This document shows positions 1-12,495 of a DNA stretch of 64,000 nucleotides, piece by piece. This stretch comes from Watersipora subatra (lineage: Eukaryota; Bryozoa; Gymnolaemata; Cheilostomatida; Watersiporidae). Below the pieces are notes generated by a model. It made no database searches. It saw only the letters and a program-made list of their open reading frames with translations, and was not told the origin of the DNA. Location of the stretch: positions 52,873,196 to 52,937,195 of the forward strand of contig NC_088708.1 of assembly GCF_963576615.1 (NCBI RefSeq). The letters run 5' to 3'. The position numbers were made by a program, and so were the translations under genes. Numbering within the stretch: position 1 is the first letter of the stretch; each line of letters opens with the position of its first letter.

Positions 1-95
1 GTACATTTGCGAATGATAAATACAGATTTAATACAAATGTTACCAGCCCTATTAAATTAAATTCATAATACTGTAACATATCTATGTATACATTT

Positions 96-171
96 ATATA
101 GATGTACACATACGCATATATGTGTATATATGTATATAGATGTACACATACGCATATATGTGTATATATGT
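96..171. repeat. 38-bp AT-rich direct repeat, two copies
   Basis: Two adjacent copies of a unit containing GATGTACACATACGCATATA; each unit is itself nearly palindromic. Confidence 0.8.
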
Positions 172-689
172 AAATATAAATGTATACACACTGTATATGT
201 ATATATAAGTGTATATATAATGTAAAAACTATGTATATACTTTAGCATAACATCGTATTGCTGGGCTCTTGTCTTAAGATCCACTAAATAAGACCAGGGG
301 CCTCAATTTAAAGGAAAAATGAAAGATATATTAATTTAGAGCCATTTCATGCAATAAGTCATAGTGGCATTAGGGAAAGCATTTTGCAAAGATTGTCCAT
401 GGACCTCTTGTAATAAGCAACGAGTTATACTACACTATCTAAGTATGTGGCATTTGCTATGGTGAAAATGGGTCAACTCATACACCCTAATCCGATTTTG
501 TTAAAAGTCCACAATTTATACAATATTCCACAGATCTCAGGAATTTCTTTTAGCTCATTCGTCAAGCGTAGATAGCAATATAACGAATTAAACTTTTTCA
601 CCTGTGTATACCTAATTTGTTTAGATATCATATCATCGTCTCAGTTTGTATCTCAGCTCAAATTTACATCGTATCAGACCTGTTTGTAT

Positions 690-1030
690 GTTATCAACTT
701 GAGTTATGACTTTTCAACTCAGTTTATTCAGATCAGTTTATTCGTTATTAAACTAGCTTACACCTCATTGACTGAGTCCTTAACCTTAATATTTATTTTA
801 TCAACTCAGTTTACACCTTATCACTTCAGTTTTACTCATCAACTTGACTTATTCATTATTAAATCAGTTCGTTCTTTAGTTCTTATCTTATTAAACTAGT
901 TTATACTATAGTTTATACTTTTTAAATGAGTTTACACGTTATCAGCTCAGTTTATACCTTTTTAGCTCAGTTTACATCACATCAACTGAGTTTATGCCTC
1001 AACTCAACTACCTTAACTTGACATTAACTC
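690..1030. repeat. degenerate satellite-like repeat
   Basis: The word CAACTCAGTTTA and close variants recur every 20-30 bp, separated by short T-rich spacers. The pattern is decayed and has no fixed period. Confidence 0.6.
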
Positions 1031-1088
1031 AAATTTTCATCAACTTAGTGTATCTGAACTGGTCAGATTATACCTGATGTACAGTTTT

Positions 1089-2617
1089 TAAAGGTTGACT
1101 TGCAACAAAATTCACATTACAGTTATTTGATATGAAAAGATTCACCATGTCTTACTCTGTTGTGTTGTAAGTACAAAATATGTGGAAATGTGATTACAAG
1201 CTCTTAAAAGCTAAAAAACGAACAGAAAATCGCAGCATCACAAGACCGCCGTAGTTTGGATTCTCTTTCCAAAACGGCTCAAATGTGATGTAGCTGTGAG
1301 AGATGGTTTCTGTTTACACTTTCATGCAACCTTATTCGTCGAAATATTTTCACAAATATACTTCACGCATTCAATAAAACCATGTCTATTGTTCTTACGC
1401 GTCTGTTTTATCGTCATCGTAATGCTGTCACTTTTAGCAGTGATATCTTATAACTTACCGTAAAAATTCGTTTAATTTTTTAGCCTTAGCTTGAAGAAGT
1501 ACATATCATTGTCTGATAATCATGACAAGCCTGTTGGTCACTTGTGATAATCGAAAAGTGCTGCAGAAATTATTTGCGAAGTATTGAGTCACATGATCAG
1601 ATTACGACTTGCCGATTAGACCAAACCAAAACAAAACTGTAAAATAGCGAGCATCTATATTTGATACGGGGTCTTCGAAGTGTTTGTTATAAACTAGTGC
1701 TACGATAAGTTTTATATGGAGCTTTTTATTGGCCTTTCAATTCACGTGAGTCACGTGACAAGACAATAACCAAATTTCATGACTACGTCAGAGAAGTAAA
1801 GAGATTCCAATCTACGGCGGCTTTTCGTTTTTGAGCTTTTAAGAGCTTGTAATCACATTTCCACATATTTTGCACCTACAACACAACAGAGTAAGACATA
1901 CACTATGTTTCCATGGTGCGCAGTACTGCGAAGCAGCCCCTTCCGAAGTCGAGGGGATTGTACGTTTCCATGCTGCGCAGTGGTTTTCAGCAAATTAGCC
2001 AGAGAAGAGAAATTGTATAAATCGAATCGCCTGATGGAGAAATAGAATCTTTAGAATAGAAGGTCTTTTTATGATTCTGTCGTCATTATACTTTTATTTA
2101 CAATACACATTCACAAGGTTTTACAAACCTTAACACACTTTTTACAAAGTAATATATTTTTAATAAGTATTTTTAAGTAATATATTATTTATACGTTAAT
2201 TTAGGACTTGCCACCTATTTTTCGAAAAGTGTTGGCATCGATAACAAAGTCCAGAAAAGTAATCACCTCATCATCCTCGTGAATGCAGACCATAATTAAA
2301 TTTAGGTGAAAGAAGATCGGAAGAATAGAAAAAAACAAGATTAGCAGGACAACTTTTGTACTAGTTTATGGCCCTCGAAGAATCCGTCTCCATGGCATGA
2401 GAGCTATGCGCAGCCACTGCGCAGTCGCTGTTTCCTTGCTGCGAATTTGCACTGGCTTCGCACTGATCAGTGCGCAGTGATTTCAGTGCGAAGACGCCGT
2501 TTCTATGATTCGGAGAGGGCGCAACTCCGAAGCACTGCGCATCATGGAAACATAGTGATATTGAATCTCTTGATACCAAATAACTGTAATGTGAATTTTA
2601 TTGCAAGTCAGCCTTTA
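1089..2617. mobile_element. Mutator-like foldback element, copy 1 (interrupted)
   Basis: Long terminal inverted repeats of about 170-190 bp begin AAGGTTGACTTGCAACAAAA on the left and mirror it on the right (ending near 2617). The inner part of the TIR includes GAGCTTTTAAGAGCTTGTAA. The right TIR is split by a 657-bp insertion (1901-2557). No transposase reading frame is visible, so this is a non-autonomous element. Copy 2 at 20113-20960 is uninterrupted and shows the same layout. Confidence 0.75.
1901..2557. mobile_element. nested element with CACTATGTTTCCAT termini
   Basis: Inserted in the right TIR of the surrounding element. Its ends are CACTATGTTTCCATG and the reverse complement, with about 24 bp of matching TIR. 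The flanks show an exact ATA duplication (1898-1900 and 2558-2560). Removing the insert restores the sequence seen in the uninterrupted copy. The interior repeats the word TGCGCAGT many times near both ends. Superfamily not assigned; a shorter relative lies at 22961-23187. Confidence 0.8.
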
Positions 2618-2999
2618 AAGAAAAATCGGCTAACTTGATCTTGGTTAAAACGCTCAAAAGAAAAAGATGTCTTTTCTTCTGAGCATTTCAACAGCGATCA
2701 AGCTTTGCCAATTTTAATTTGAGAATGTCCTGGCAATCACATGACCTAAAACAACAAACCAATCTCAAGTGATAGAAAAGTCTCTATACTTTCTGATGAA
2801 ATTTTTTCTAACTTCACAGTAGAAGTCTTTTACTTTGCAACAAGCCATCTATGCATTTGATTTATATATAGTTTGTATATGTACATTTATCTACTAATAA
2901 ATACATAGACTTATGACAGTGCTCCAATAACTTGAACGCTCTGATAACTCAAACACTTTCGTTCGGTCCCGTGAAGTTTGAGTTATCCGGGTTTGACTG
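2618..2999 (+). mobile_element. truncated pogo-like element (one end only)
   Basis: About 380 bp matching the terminal third of the full-length elements at 52896-54015 and 54096-55239, ending in GAGTTATCCGGGTTTGACTG. The other end and the internal hairpin are absent. It starts directly at the edge of the Mutator-like element. Confidence 0.75.
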
Positions 3000-3304
3000 T
3001 TGTTTTTTCTGCAGATTTTATTTCTGCAGCTTTTCCTATCCCTTCACACAATCTTCGATCTTTCAGACACGATAATATGATAGTTTTACCAGCTTCTAAG
3101 TCAAGCGATAACTATCGGTGAACTCTGTCTGCTTATTGATAATTCGATCGCTATCGGTGGGACAACTCCAACGATAGTTGATCACACCTTTCCAAACTAA
3201 AATTCCATCCCTAATTTCAAGCATTGCGTGATCTTGCAAAAGTGCAATTTACATATAGTCCTAGGGCCACGCCACTGCAGGTCACAATTTAATCGATGTG
3301 ATTT

Positions 3305-3826
3305 CATTACCTTCGTCAACGACAGTATATTTATTGAAGCATAATCATATTTAGAAAGCATTTAGAATCATATATATATATAATGATGTGATAACAATTA
3401 CTATAAATGTTTAAAATGAACGAACGGAGGAAAAAAGCAAACTCTAACAATCACCCGAAATCTATTAACCCAGAACATGTGTTTGTACTGGTCGACCGTT
3501 AGCATGATCCCCGGGCATTGTTGATTATCTAAAATCTTAGTTTATTATTAGCGCTCACTGGGTTTAAGAGCACCGATTGTCACAGAAAAGCGCAGCCTCA
3601 ATGGCAGCGAAAGGGATTGACAACCTAAGGCTAAATGATAATTATGACATCACATTGTGGGAACCATATCTAAGTGTTTGTTTACAGCAGGACATACTTT
3701 TGACGCCCGTGTTTTTCATAGGTCTATTATTCTTTGTGTATTGAATATAAGCTCCTTTGAAAGCCAAGACTCTGAAGTACTGAAATATATGATAAAAGTA
3801 CAATTGATATAATTGATGTGCTTTAA
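3305..3826. repeat. dispersed repeat family R1, copy 1
   Basis: Matches 18774-19173 over most of its length in the same orientation. It contains about 125 extra bases (about 3344-3464) not in copy 2. Inside is a block of about 100 bp bounded by TTAACCC and GGGTTTAA (3465-3567). No coding potential seen. Confidence 0.75.
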
Positions 3827-5169
3827 TATATTTTATCTTGCTTTTAGTAAAAAATGTTAATAGGAGTTAGGGCTGTGGAAGTTTGCATAAGTCACGATAT
3901 AGCTGGTTCTTTTGAAATGAATCATAAATAGCTGACAGGAAAGTGGTGTTGCTAAAGCATCAATAGATATTTGTGAAGAAAGTAAAACAAGCTATGGTAT
4001 ATGTTCACCTGTACGAAGGCTTGAGAGAAGCATTCATATGGAAGCATACCACAGGTGACAGTGTTCAACATTATTCCGTCAAGTCCAATGCATATGGAGA
4101 AACGACCACGCTGCAAATCGCAATGCTTTAAAATGTATAAGTTGTTTGCAATAACAAAATCAATGACTATACTGAGAAAAATGTCATGAAAACCATGTGG
4201 TACATTTGTGGTAATTTAGAAAAAGGCCAATATTGTACATCCATTAAATATGACAACAAGCACCTGCCGTCATATTTAAAGTATGACGACAGCATCCATT
4301 AATGATATGGCTGGAAGTATCCCAAGCACCTGTGTTGTACATTCGCAGCACAAGCATGAAGCATAGAAAGAAACCAATGGTGACAACAGAAAATCTACAT
4401 CTAATAGAATATCTAAATTATGTTTTCAAGTTTTCATTTATGGAAAAGTGGTTCTTCAAAGACAAAGTAAACCTCAAAGCCAACAAATAGAAATGAACAA
4501 TAGCCCAGTTGCAAGTTGAGGTCAACTGCGGAATAATAGAGTAAGATTCTGAAAAGCAGATCATATAGCCAATTACTACACATAGTTGAAAAAAGTTAGA
4601 TGAAACGGAACAAACAGCTTTTAAAATATGTGAACAGCTGAGAAGAACTTCCTGTTTTAGTTACTGAGAAAAATCAATAAAAAGAATAATGGCCATACTT
4701 GAGTTTGTCAAAATCATTCCAAATCTTTGATGTCTTTGTCATTCGTTACATTGATTTCTGTATATGCACGACACAAACTCATATGTGTATATTGTAGAGA
4801 GTCTAAGAGACATACACACAACTTATCCAAACATCTGGTTATATGCTTTCGAAATGAAAACCCTAACTACCATAGCTTTTTAAGCAAGTCAGTGTTTTGG
4901 ATTTACATGCACGTATATCGATATCGCAATGAATCATTAATTTCTAAGTTACACTATTCGCCTTCAAGCAGATCTCATTTCAAAGTGACGATAAAAAAAT
5001 GATACAGCGAATAACATAAGCCATATTGTTTCAACCTATCGCCTTAAATTAATCCATTTAGTATCAGCTTCACAATGATAGCACATGCTGTCCTTCCTCG
5101 ATGCGCACATGCACCTTTGAGAGTTGCATTCTCATGAAACTCATTAATTGTTTTGATCTACATTCTCAC

Positions 5170-8100
5170 CTTGAGATCTGAAAGTATCTGGCTAGCAACC
5201 TTCTCAGGCTGCACAAGAGATGATGTGGAGCTTATCTCTTTACATTCCACTGCCTACAATAAGCACTGTCCACTGCTACTACTGCGTCACGAAACATTCT
5301 CTAGTAGTGAGACTCCTCACAATTGTAGTAAAATGAGAACTGTGGACCTGCACTAACAATTAGAACCAAAATTTCACATTTTAACATTTGCAGTTTTTAT
5401 CTGATAAATATTTACAATTTGTAGAAGATTAGAGCTGTTGGTCTAAAATAATTACCTTGCCTATATTTTCATTAGCAAATCCAGGAGTATCGGTGTCAGA
5501 TGGGTAGACAACTGCGACGTTAATGTTGAAGGGAAGCAGCTGAAATAGACTAAATTCGTGTAAATATTTAGATCAAAATGATTTCCTATTTGAGTAACAA
5601 CAGTGAAGGACCAGAGACGCTTTGCAAATGGAGTAGCCATACATATTTGTATTTGTAATAATAGCCACGAGCTATATTTTTAAGTAAATGTAGGTATCTT
5701 GACAGGAACTCTCAAATCCTTTATATTAATGCTACGTAGTACAGGCCATCAGCATAACACAGAAAATGAGATTATCACTTGCATATGCACATTTTCTGAA
5801 CACAAATTTTTTTTAAATCCTATGTTTTTGTTAAATCCTAGCAAATATATCATGCTTAATGAAATACCCACCAAGTATCACAGAGCAATATTTACAAGAA
5901 ATTAAGCAAAGGTAAATTTAAATTAAAAGTATTTTAAAATAAGAAAGATACGGTTCTTTGACTTATATTAACCTTGGATTTGAAAAACTAGCAAATGAAA
6001 GTAAAACAGGGATATGTAAGTTTTATCAATAGTAGTAGGCAGTATTGAGCAAGTTTGTTAGGAACAAAAGCAACACAAAAATAATACAATAAAATATTGT
6101 GGAATCAACCTCAATAAGAGCTGAACTCTACCATGTAAGTAAAGTGAATACAGACTAGATTATATCCATTAATTGTTTTTTTAAGTACAATAATTATTAC
6201 CACGCCACAAATACAGCCACAAATATGTCATGCCAAATGTTTGGTGCAAGTATATGGTGTACCTTTGCATGACTATGCATAATTCAATTGGCAAAAAAAT
6301 TGATACGCTAATTTTATGGAAGTGTATGTATACACATGCCACTTCTACTACCTCTACTAAAGGGAACAAACTAACTTATCCTCTGTTAGAATCAAATAGA
6401 CCTATCATATGCATTTAGGACTCTATAACTATGCTTTTCTGTGGATATTTTAGTTGAGTGACAAAATCTTTGATCAATATCACTAAAGTTAAACCTGTGT
6501 TAAAGTCACTATACAATTTGGTAAGTAAGTTAGGTAAGTTATACAAGTAAGTTAGAGCATGCTCAGCATGGTATGAGATCAAAAGAAACAATGCTGAGGC
6601 ATTTACCTCGTTATGCAGGCATTCTGCCAAGCCTTTCAACGCATATTTAGTAGGGCTGTAACAGGTCATGCCTATGAAGCCAACTTGGGCTCCTTGCGAA
6701 GAAAGAAATACTATGGAACCAGACTTGCGAACTTTCATGTTATCCAGAACAGCCTTCGTAGTGAATAACGCTCCAAAATAGTTAACATCCATCATTTTCT
6801 ACAACAATATTAGTTTCTCTTTGTTTTAGTTATTCCTGAAAGTGAACATAACGTTGGTGTAAATACAACAGCAAACCAAAAGAGGTAGGAATATCAAAGC
6901 AAGAATACGTTAGTAGTAAATAACCATGCATAAACACATATATGTACATGTATGTATAGCTTTGTATTGGCACTAGTAATCATCAACAAACTGATGTTTT
7001 TCAGTGCCAGCCAAAACTAAAAGACAGAAATCAAGAAATATTAAGTGAGTTGAACAAAAGTGGTTTAAAAGTTGATAATCTAATAGTATTGTGGAGGAGT
7101 CAAGATAGAAAAATTATTGCAGAGAAGTCGAGAAGGTGAATTAAAGGTTGTAGTTACAGAAAGTTCAGAAACTAAAAAGAAGATGGTGGATGTAGTATGC
7201 TGGTTTACATAAGGTTCATATATAGTTTACATATTGATTTGACATATTAAAACAAACAAGAGAAAGAATGGTACCAGATAGCCCATATGATATATAACAA
7301 AATCAATGTAAAAAACTATAAAACAATAATAAAACTTTCTCATTATATCTATGAATTCGAACGAATACATTAATTGCGCTATTGTGTTGGCAACAAACTA
7401 GATACAAACATAAATGATATACATTCAAGGAACTTCAGAAAAACTGAATTAAAGTACATGTAGATAGTTCATAATATAAATTTCTACATAGATTTTGAAT
7501 CTATTATTCAAAATCTATGTAGAAAACAATAACAAAACTTTCTTTTTAGATAAATTTACCTTAAATTGATCAACTGTGAAATCCTCAAAGTATTTGTTCA
7601 CAGAGTAGCCAGCTGAATTTATTAGCACTTGTACGTTTTCTCCAATAGCGGACTCCGCCTAAAAACCATTTGTATTTATAAAATATCAAGATTTAGTATT
7701 ACTGCTGTAATAACCTAAATATTACATTAAAAACTAAACAAAACACAAACACAAAAGAATTATGGGTAATGCATCTGATGGTTGAACACTAATCAATGAT
7801 GGCATGTGTTAACCTCTGAATCAGGTTACAGCTTTGCATGTTTCTACCATATAGACTTGTCAATTCTATGAGTACGTATTTCCATATAACCACTTAATGT
7901 ATTTAATAACTTAGCAGCGAGAAATATTCTTTTAAGTGTAAAGTGAAGGTAACATTAAACTACCATCTCTTGGACTCTCAGCCACTACACAGAAAAAGCA
8001 AATATTTTAAAATCCATAAAATTATTAGTACCCTTGCGGTTCTCGAGTGCCACAAGAGATCGAAAGAAGTGTTGAATATCAAGTTAAAATCTCCCAAAAT

Positions 8101-11100
8101 GCAATTCTTTTTCACAACCTCCAACCGTGGCTTCGTGCAAATGGACAGACAGACACGACTCTTATTACAGTAAAGATGAAAGGAAAAATTGTGAATTTAC
8201 TATTATAAATATTAGAAGTATGTCAGTGAAGACACAGGGTAGCTGTAATATATTGGAATGTGTTGAAAGAGCACGGCATAACTACCCTGATCCTTCCACA
8301 CCTTCCAACATTCAGATTTGAGAATCTAAAATGGTTTCCTTCCATACTGACAATTATTTTCAGTTTTGAAAATTTGTAAAACAATTTCACGATAACCCAT
8401 GGATAGGCCATTTACTTCCCATGGATAGGCCATTTACTTCCCATAGATAGGCCATTTACTTCCCATAGATTATGTTACCTACCTTTCTGATGGCTTGCTC
8501 AACATTATCATAGCCCAAGGATAAATCACACTGAGCTATTTGAACCATCTACAACATGTTAAAATTGCAGTTGCTCTTTTTGTTAGAACAATCAATGTGA
8601 TGTTGCACATCATGTTTGTATCACCTGTTTTAACAACTCTTACTAACAATACAATAGCCTGGTGAAACGTGAAGAAATTTGTTATTAGTGAAACTTTCCT
8701 AACCTTACTAATCAATGACAAAGAATAGCCTTATGTGCAAATAGATGATAAATCTCATTCAAGTTGTATATGGTAGATTCACACAGCATCATATGTAAAT
8801 GCTGATCATATTGACCGTTCATGCAGGTTAATCTTATTCTATCGAAGTTCATTTTAAATAATCTTATTCTATCAAAGTGTACTAATCGTACTTGCAGTAT
8901 ATCATTTACCTGCAGTATATTACATTTTGTATCATTCCATTTATTTTCATCATACTCTTAGAACTTTGCAGAGAAGTATTGTTACATCGATCGACAAGTG
9001 TGTGTGTTTTATTTCATCAGTTAGTAGAAATATAACATTAAGCAAAAATAAAGATATAGTTATAATATTGATTAGGTTGAACAAAAAATGAAGCTTAGTT
9101 CCTATTGTTAAGGCGTGATGAGGCCACATGCGCAGTAGCACTGCAGCTAGTCGAGGCGCTGGGCCCACAGGAATTGGCAAACTTAAACGGCAGGTCTTCC
9201 CTCTAGGAATCTAGGTTTAACAAATGGCTTTTCATATTAACTCTAAAACTAGTAAAGGCAGAGGTTTTGCGTAAGTCTATTGGAAGACTGTTCCATTGCG
9301 ATGGTACTCTGTATGCAATCATTTTTTGACCTGAAGCAGTATAAAATAATGGCAAAGGTAGATTAGTTTCTAAAAATCTGGTGTTATAGTGTGAATCCTT
9401 CTTTGTTTCGTCATCACTTGAATAAAGTGTCGATAAAATTTTAAAATGACTGAGTTGAGTTGTTAGAGAAAATTCCAAGGAGGTACATAACATTAATATT
9501 CTAAAAATGTAAGCCGTAGTGTATATTGAAAAGAATATAACAGAATATAGCAACAGAATGTAATTCACCTGGCTATCTGGATACTTTCGACATTTCTCAA
9601 TGAGCTCTAAAGCCTTTTGTAGTTGCTCCTAAAAATATTATCATAAGTAGCACGCACTCATTTGTATGGCTATAAAATAAGATTAACAGTTCTCTATTTC
9701 ACTATGAATGGAAAACTTTGCAAGGAGCAATCATCTAAAAACTAGTAAAATCATACCAGCTGAGTGAAAATGTTGAACCCGAATAACTGCAATTTTAAAT
9801 TAATTCTTTATCGTCATGCAACATTCAAATTGAGTCAAATGTCAAGATTATACAAAGGTCTGTTTGCAGTTTGTGCACAAAAAATATAGCAGTTGAAATT
9901 TGTTTAGTAGAAAAAACATGAAAAATAAAATGAACTTTAAAAAGAATGAATGACAAACTAGATTAGAAGGAAAGATGGTGCTTCTACAACTAAACATCTT
10001 GTACCATTTCCTGACGTATTCTAGTGATGTTAACATTCAAAGAAGGAACTGTGCAAGTGTACATTATACCAGTTTTTGGCATCTATTTTATGCGGGCCTA
10101 TGGTGTTTGCGGACAATAGCCGGGATTAGGAGGGCCGTCATGCCTGGCCGGCAGTACGAAAGCCACAAGGACAGCTCGACCCATCCGAGCTACTAGAGAC
10201 TCGGATAGGTATTGCCGGACGGAGGCAAGGAGTGACTGAACCAGCCCTCGAACTAGCTAAATTTACAGCCAGCCGTTGGCCCGTAAGGACAGTCGACTTG
10301 ACCATCGAGATATGAAGACTGACTAGCTACCGAGCCGACAGATAAAAATCGACCCGCTACCAAGCTGCCAGATGAAAAACAACCCGCCACTAAACCGGTC
10401 TCTGAAAAACCAACCTACCACGGAGTTGGCCTTCGCGGCAAAGGGACAGAGCCTGTCAACATTTACAATGCACAAGGAGCCCAGTAAATGGCTGAGGACG
10501 GGAAATACTTCATTCAGTTTTCTATTAAGCAACTGTACATGTATATATTTGTGAAAATATATATTGCCATATATACTCAAAGTGGTGTGGCTCTTTGTGG
10601 CGTGCTAAAGGGTCGCAGCGAATTTTTTACACTATGATAAGCAGGCAAAAGCTCAAAAGAAAGGAACCATTTGGCAGTTGTTTGCCCTTGCTGCGTCTGC
10701 ACAACTTAAATGTGCAGAGCTTGAAAATAGTGACTGCTTGCTCTATTACTACATATGTGTTCAATATAAATACATTATGCTTGCTCTATTACTACATATG
10801 TGTTCAATATAAATACACTCTTTCAAACATCAAGATACTCTCACTACCTCTGTTTGGTAGGAAGAGGTTATTACCATAATAATGCCTTGCTACTTCTATG
10901 TTGTAGCCTGTCAAATGTATGTTCATATGAAACTACTCATTGCATAAAAAAGTTTTGTATTACAATTATTTGTTATGCATGCACACCAATACGAGTTTGA
11001 TGCTTCAAGACAAGGACTTAGATACCAGTAATTTATAACGAATTAGCACAAAACAAACACCAAATAATGTTAGGATAAACAAACTGTAATTTGTTTACAA

Positions 11101-12352
11101 AACTAAATATTGAAGTGGAATTTCACCAGCTACCACTATTTTGTGAGACCGATTACTAGTTGTCTGACCCTGACTTGGACTTAGTTCTGTATATAAATCC
11201 AATGCAAAGTTCTGCAATGGTCACTCTGGGTGCTAATTGTGTGTTTTTGCACCTGTCCTAGGCACTAGAAACTGATCTATAGTTTGTATAGACGTGCGAC
11301 AGCTGGTAGACAGGCAACAGAAATGCAAAATCATCACAACTATAAACTGTAGAATAGAAACTGTATACACAACTCAAGTTATGCGATTATTCATTTGGCA
11401 CAGTGCGATCTGTTCTTCAAAATAACTAGCAACTCATGTAACACCCAATTACCATTAATGGCATTTCTGCAAAAGCTTTAGCTAACAAGCAACATACAGG
11501 AATTACACACAGAAAAAGAAACAAACTAAAAAGCAGTAGTAGTTGGTCAATAGCCAACTAGCTGCGATTACAAAAGAGTGTCTATTAATCAGAAATAACG
11601 TAGAGTAGCAGTAGCACGTCTTTGCTGCTTACGTGGTACATTCTCGAATGAATGAGTTTGTCCATTTTCTCTTGATGATTACTAATCCCCAACAAGCTAA
11701 GAGATCAAAAGCTCCAGAATCCCGCATTGGCAACCTGTGCAACCAAGCTGCGCAGGCCATTCCCACAAATCCATTACAATATGTTACCCATCAAAGAAGA
11801 ACAAGAAAACTGCAAGTAAGTAGATATTTACACCCACCATGTCATCATGAGCTCTAAATAAGTTTACAGAACATTCTTTATTATATTTATTACAATCTCT
11901 ATCCTAAAAAAACCACCACAGTAAACCAAATTGCTGAGTTCACAATCTTACCAAATTTCGAGCAAGTATCGTAACATGCGAGCCGTTGGCTGCACATTGC
12001 TTAGCTAGTTCCAAGCCAATTCCTTGCGAGCCACCAGTAATCTACGTAGAAAGCATTAGAATTTAACAACTACAACAGTAAACTTGTAAAAATAACGCTC
12101 ACTTAATCATTGTCAACAATGTGCTATGGCTTCAGATCATCCTACAAGCACTTATAAAATGTGTATAAGTGGCTTTCGCATACGCACCAAAACATGTTTC
12201 CCTTCAAACCTGGTTCCGGATGATCTCTTAGTTAAAATATGTAAAATAATAAATGGCAGCAACAATAAAACAACTGCTAATCCAGCACCACAGCACAGTA
12301 AAATTTGTATCCCCTCCATAAAAAGCAGCGCACTTTCTTTCACTTTCCACAA
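5170..12352 (-). CDS. KDSR: 3-ketodihydrosphingosine reductase (partial, 3' end not found)
   Basis: Short-chain dehydrogenase that reduces 3-ketodihydrosphingosine to dihydrosphingosine with NADPH, the second step of sphingolipid synthesis, at the ER membrane. Minus-strand exons: 12352-12188, 12041-11952, 9628-9569, 8548-8483, 7658-7560, 6798-6607, 5539-5456, 5253-5170. All junctions are GT-AG and phase 0, giving 280 residues against about 330 in the vertebrate enzyme. Visible features are an N-terminal hydrophobic segment (about residues 15-40), the cofactor motif TGGSQGIG (57-64), NSAG (141-144), a catalytic serine in FLSSQ (about 193-194), YSPTK (Tyr207, Lys211), and a conserved stretch ending DTDTPGFANEN. 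The start at 12352 gives a short leader before the membrane segment; an in-frame Met 11 residues later could also serve. The C-terminal exon or exons were not recognised and may lie left of the window. Family assignment is firm. Confidence 0.93.
5540..7559. other. KDSR introns around exon 6
   Basis: Introns 5540-6606 and 6799-7559 are AT-rich and show no recognisable element or coding exon. A 16-bp inverted repeat around 7485-7530 (GATTTTGAATC...) is the only structure noted. Confidence 0.5.
8397..8470. repeat. 22-bp tandem repeat
   Basis: About 3.5 copies of a unit reading CCCATGGATAGGCCATTTAC plus TT, just downstream (in gene sense) of KDSR exon 4. Confidence 0.85.
8950..9420 (-). pseudogene. 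5'-truncated non-LTR retrotransposon (LINE) fragment
   Basis: A minus-strand reading frame carries residues typical of the extreme C-terminus of LINE ORF2 proteins: YNTRFLETNLPLPLF, then YRVPSQWNSLPIDLRKT and FRVNMKSHLL before a stop near 9203. The match covers only about 60 residues; everything upstream is lost. The following 250 bp would be its 3' tail. It lies in the KDSR intron between exons 3 and 4. The family (CR1/L2/Jockey-type) is inferred from the style of the motif. Confidence 0.6.
10103..10631. mobile_element. possible solo LTR
   Basis: A block clearly richer in G and C than its surroundings, ending in TTTTTTACA and flanked on both sides by the 5-bp word CTATG (10098-10102 and 10632-10636), as expected for an LTR target duplication. 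It starts GTGTTTGCGG instead of the canonical TG, and no polypurine tract or second LTR is present. The call rests on flanks and composition only. Confidence 0.35.
10735..10817. repeat. 43-bp direct duplication
   Basis: Two adjacent near-identical copies of a unit starting TGCTTGCTCTATTACTACAT. Confidence 0.85.
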
Positions 12353-12495
12353 ACTTTTTCAACGCCCCAATTGAACACTCATGTGCGACCTCGACGCTTA
12401 ACCCAAATACTAAGAAGTCTTCCTACGTTACCGCCTGTTTGTCTAGATGATTAAAGTTCATTAAAGAATTTTGCAGTGTCGAGGTCATAGACGCA
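12353..12495. promoter_or_regulatory. bidirectional KDSR/EXOC4 promoter
   Basis: Only 143 bp separate the start codons of two divergent genes, so both 5' UTRs and core promoters must be packed here. It holds a perfect 9-bp inverted repeat, GACCTCGAC at 12387-12395 and GTCGAGGTC at 12478-12486, one arm near each gene. An ETS-type core ACTTCCGG lies at 12502-12509, just inside EXOC4 exon 1. No clear TATA box is placed for either gene. Promoter function is inferred from geometry. Confidence 0.7.

Larger units (their letters stand above)
1..5169. other. region left of the last identified KDSR exon
   Basis: No coding exon recognised on either strand. It holds two copies of a 38-bp AT-rich unit (96-171), a degenerate repeat of CAACTCAGTTTA-like words (about 690-1030), a Mutator-like element with a nested insertion (1089-2617), a truncated pogo-like end (2618-2999) and a dispersed repeat (3305-3826). 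From 3830 to 5169 I see nothing except AT-rich sequence. The missing KDSR 3' exon should lie here or beyond the left edge. Confidence 0.6.
9629..11951. other. KDSR intron 2
   Basis: Contains the GC-richer island 10103-10631 (possible solo LTR) and a 43-bp duplication (10735-10817). The remainder is AT-rich with nothing recognised. Confidence 0.5.

Noticed and set aside
12126..12374. 82-residue plus-strand frame
   Set aside because: Antisense of KDSR exon 1, whose minus-strand reading joins the TGGSQGIG exon.
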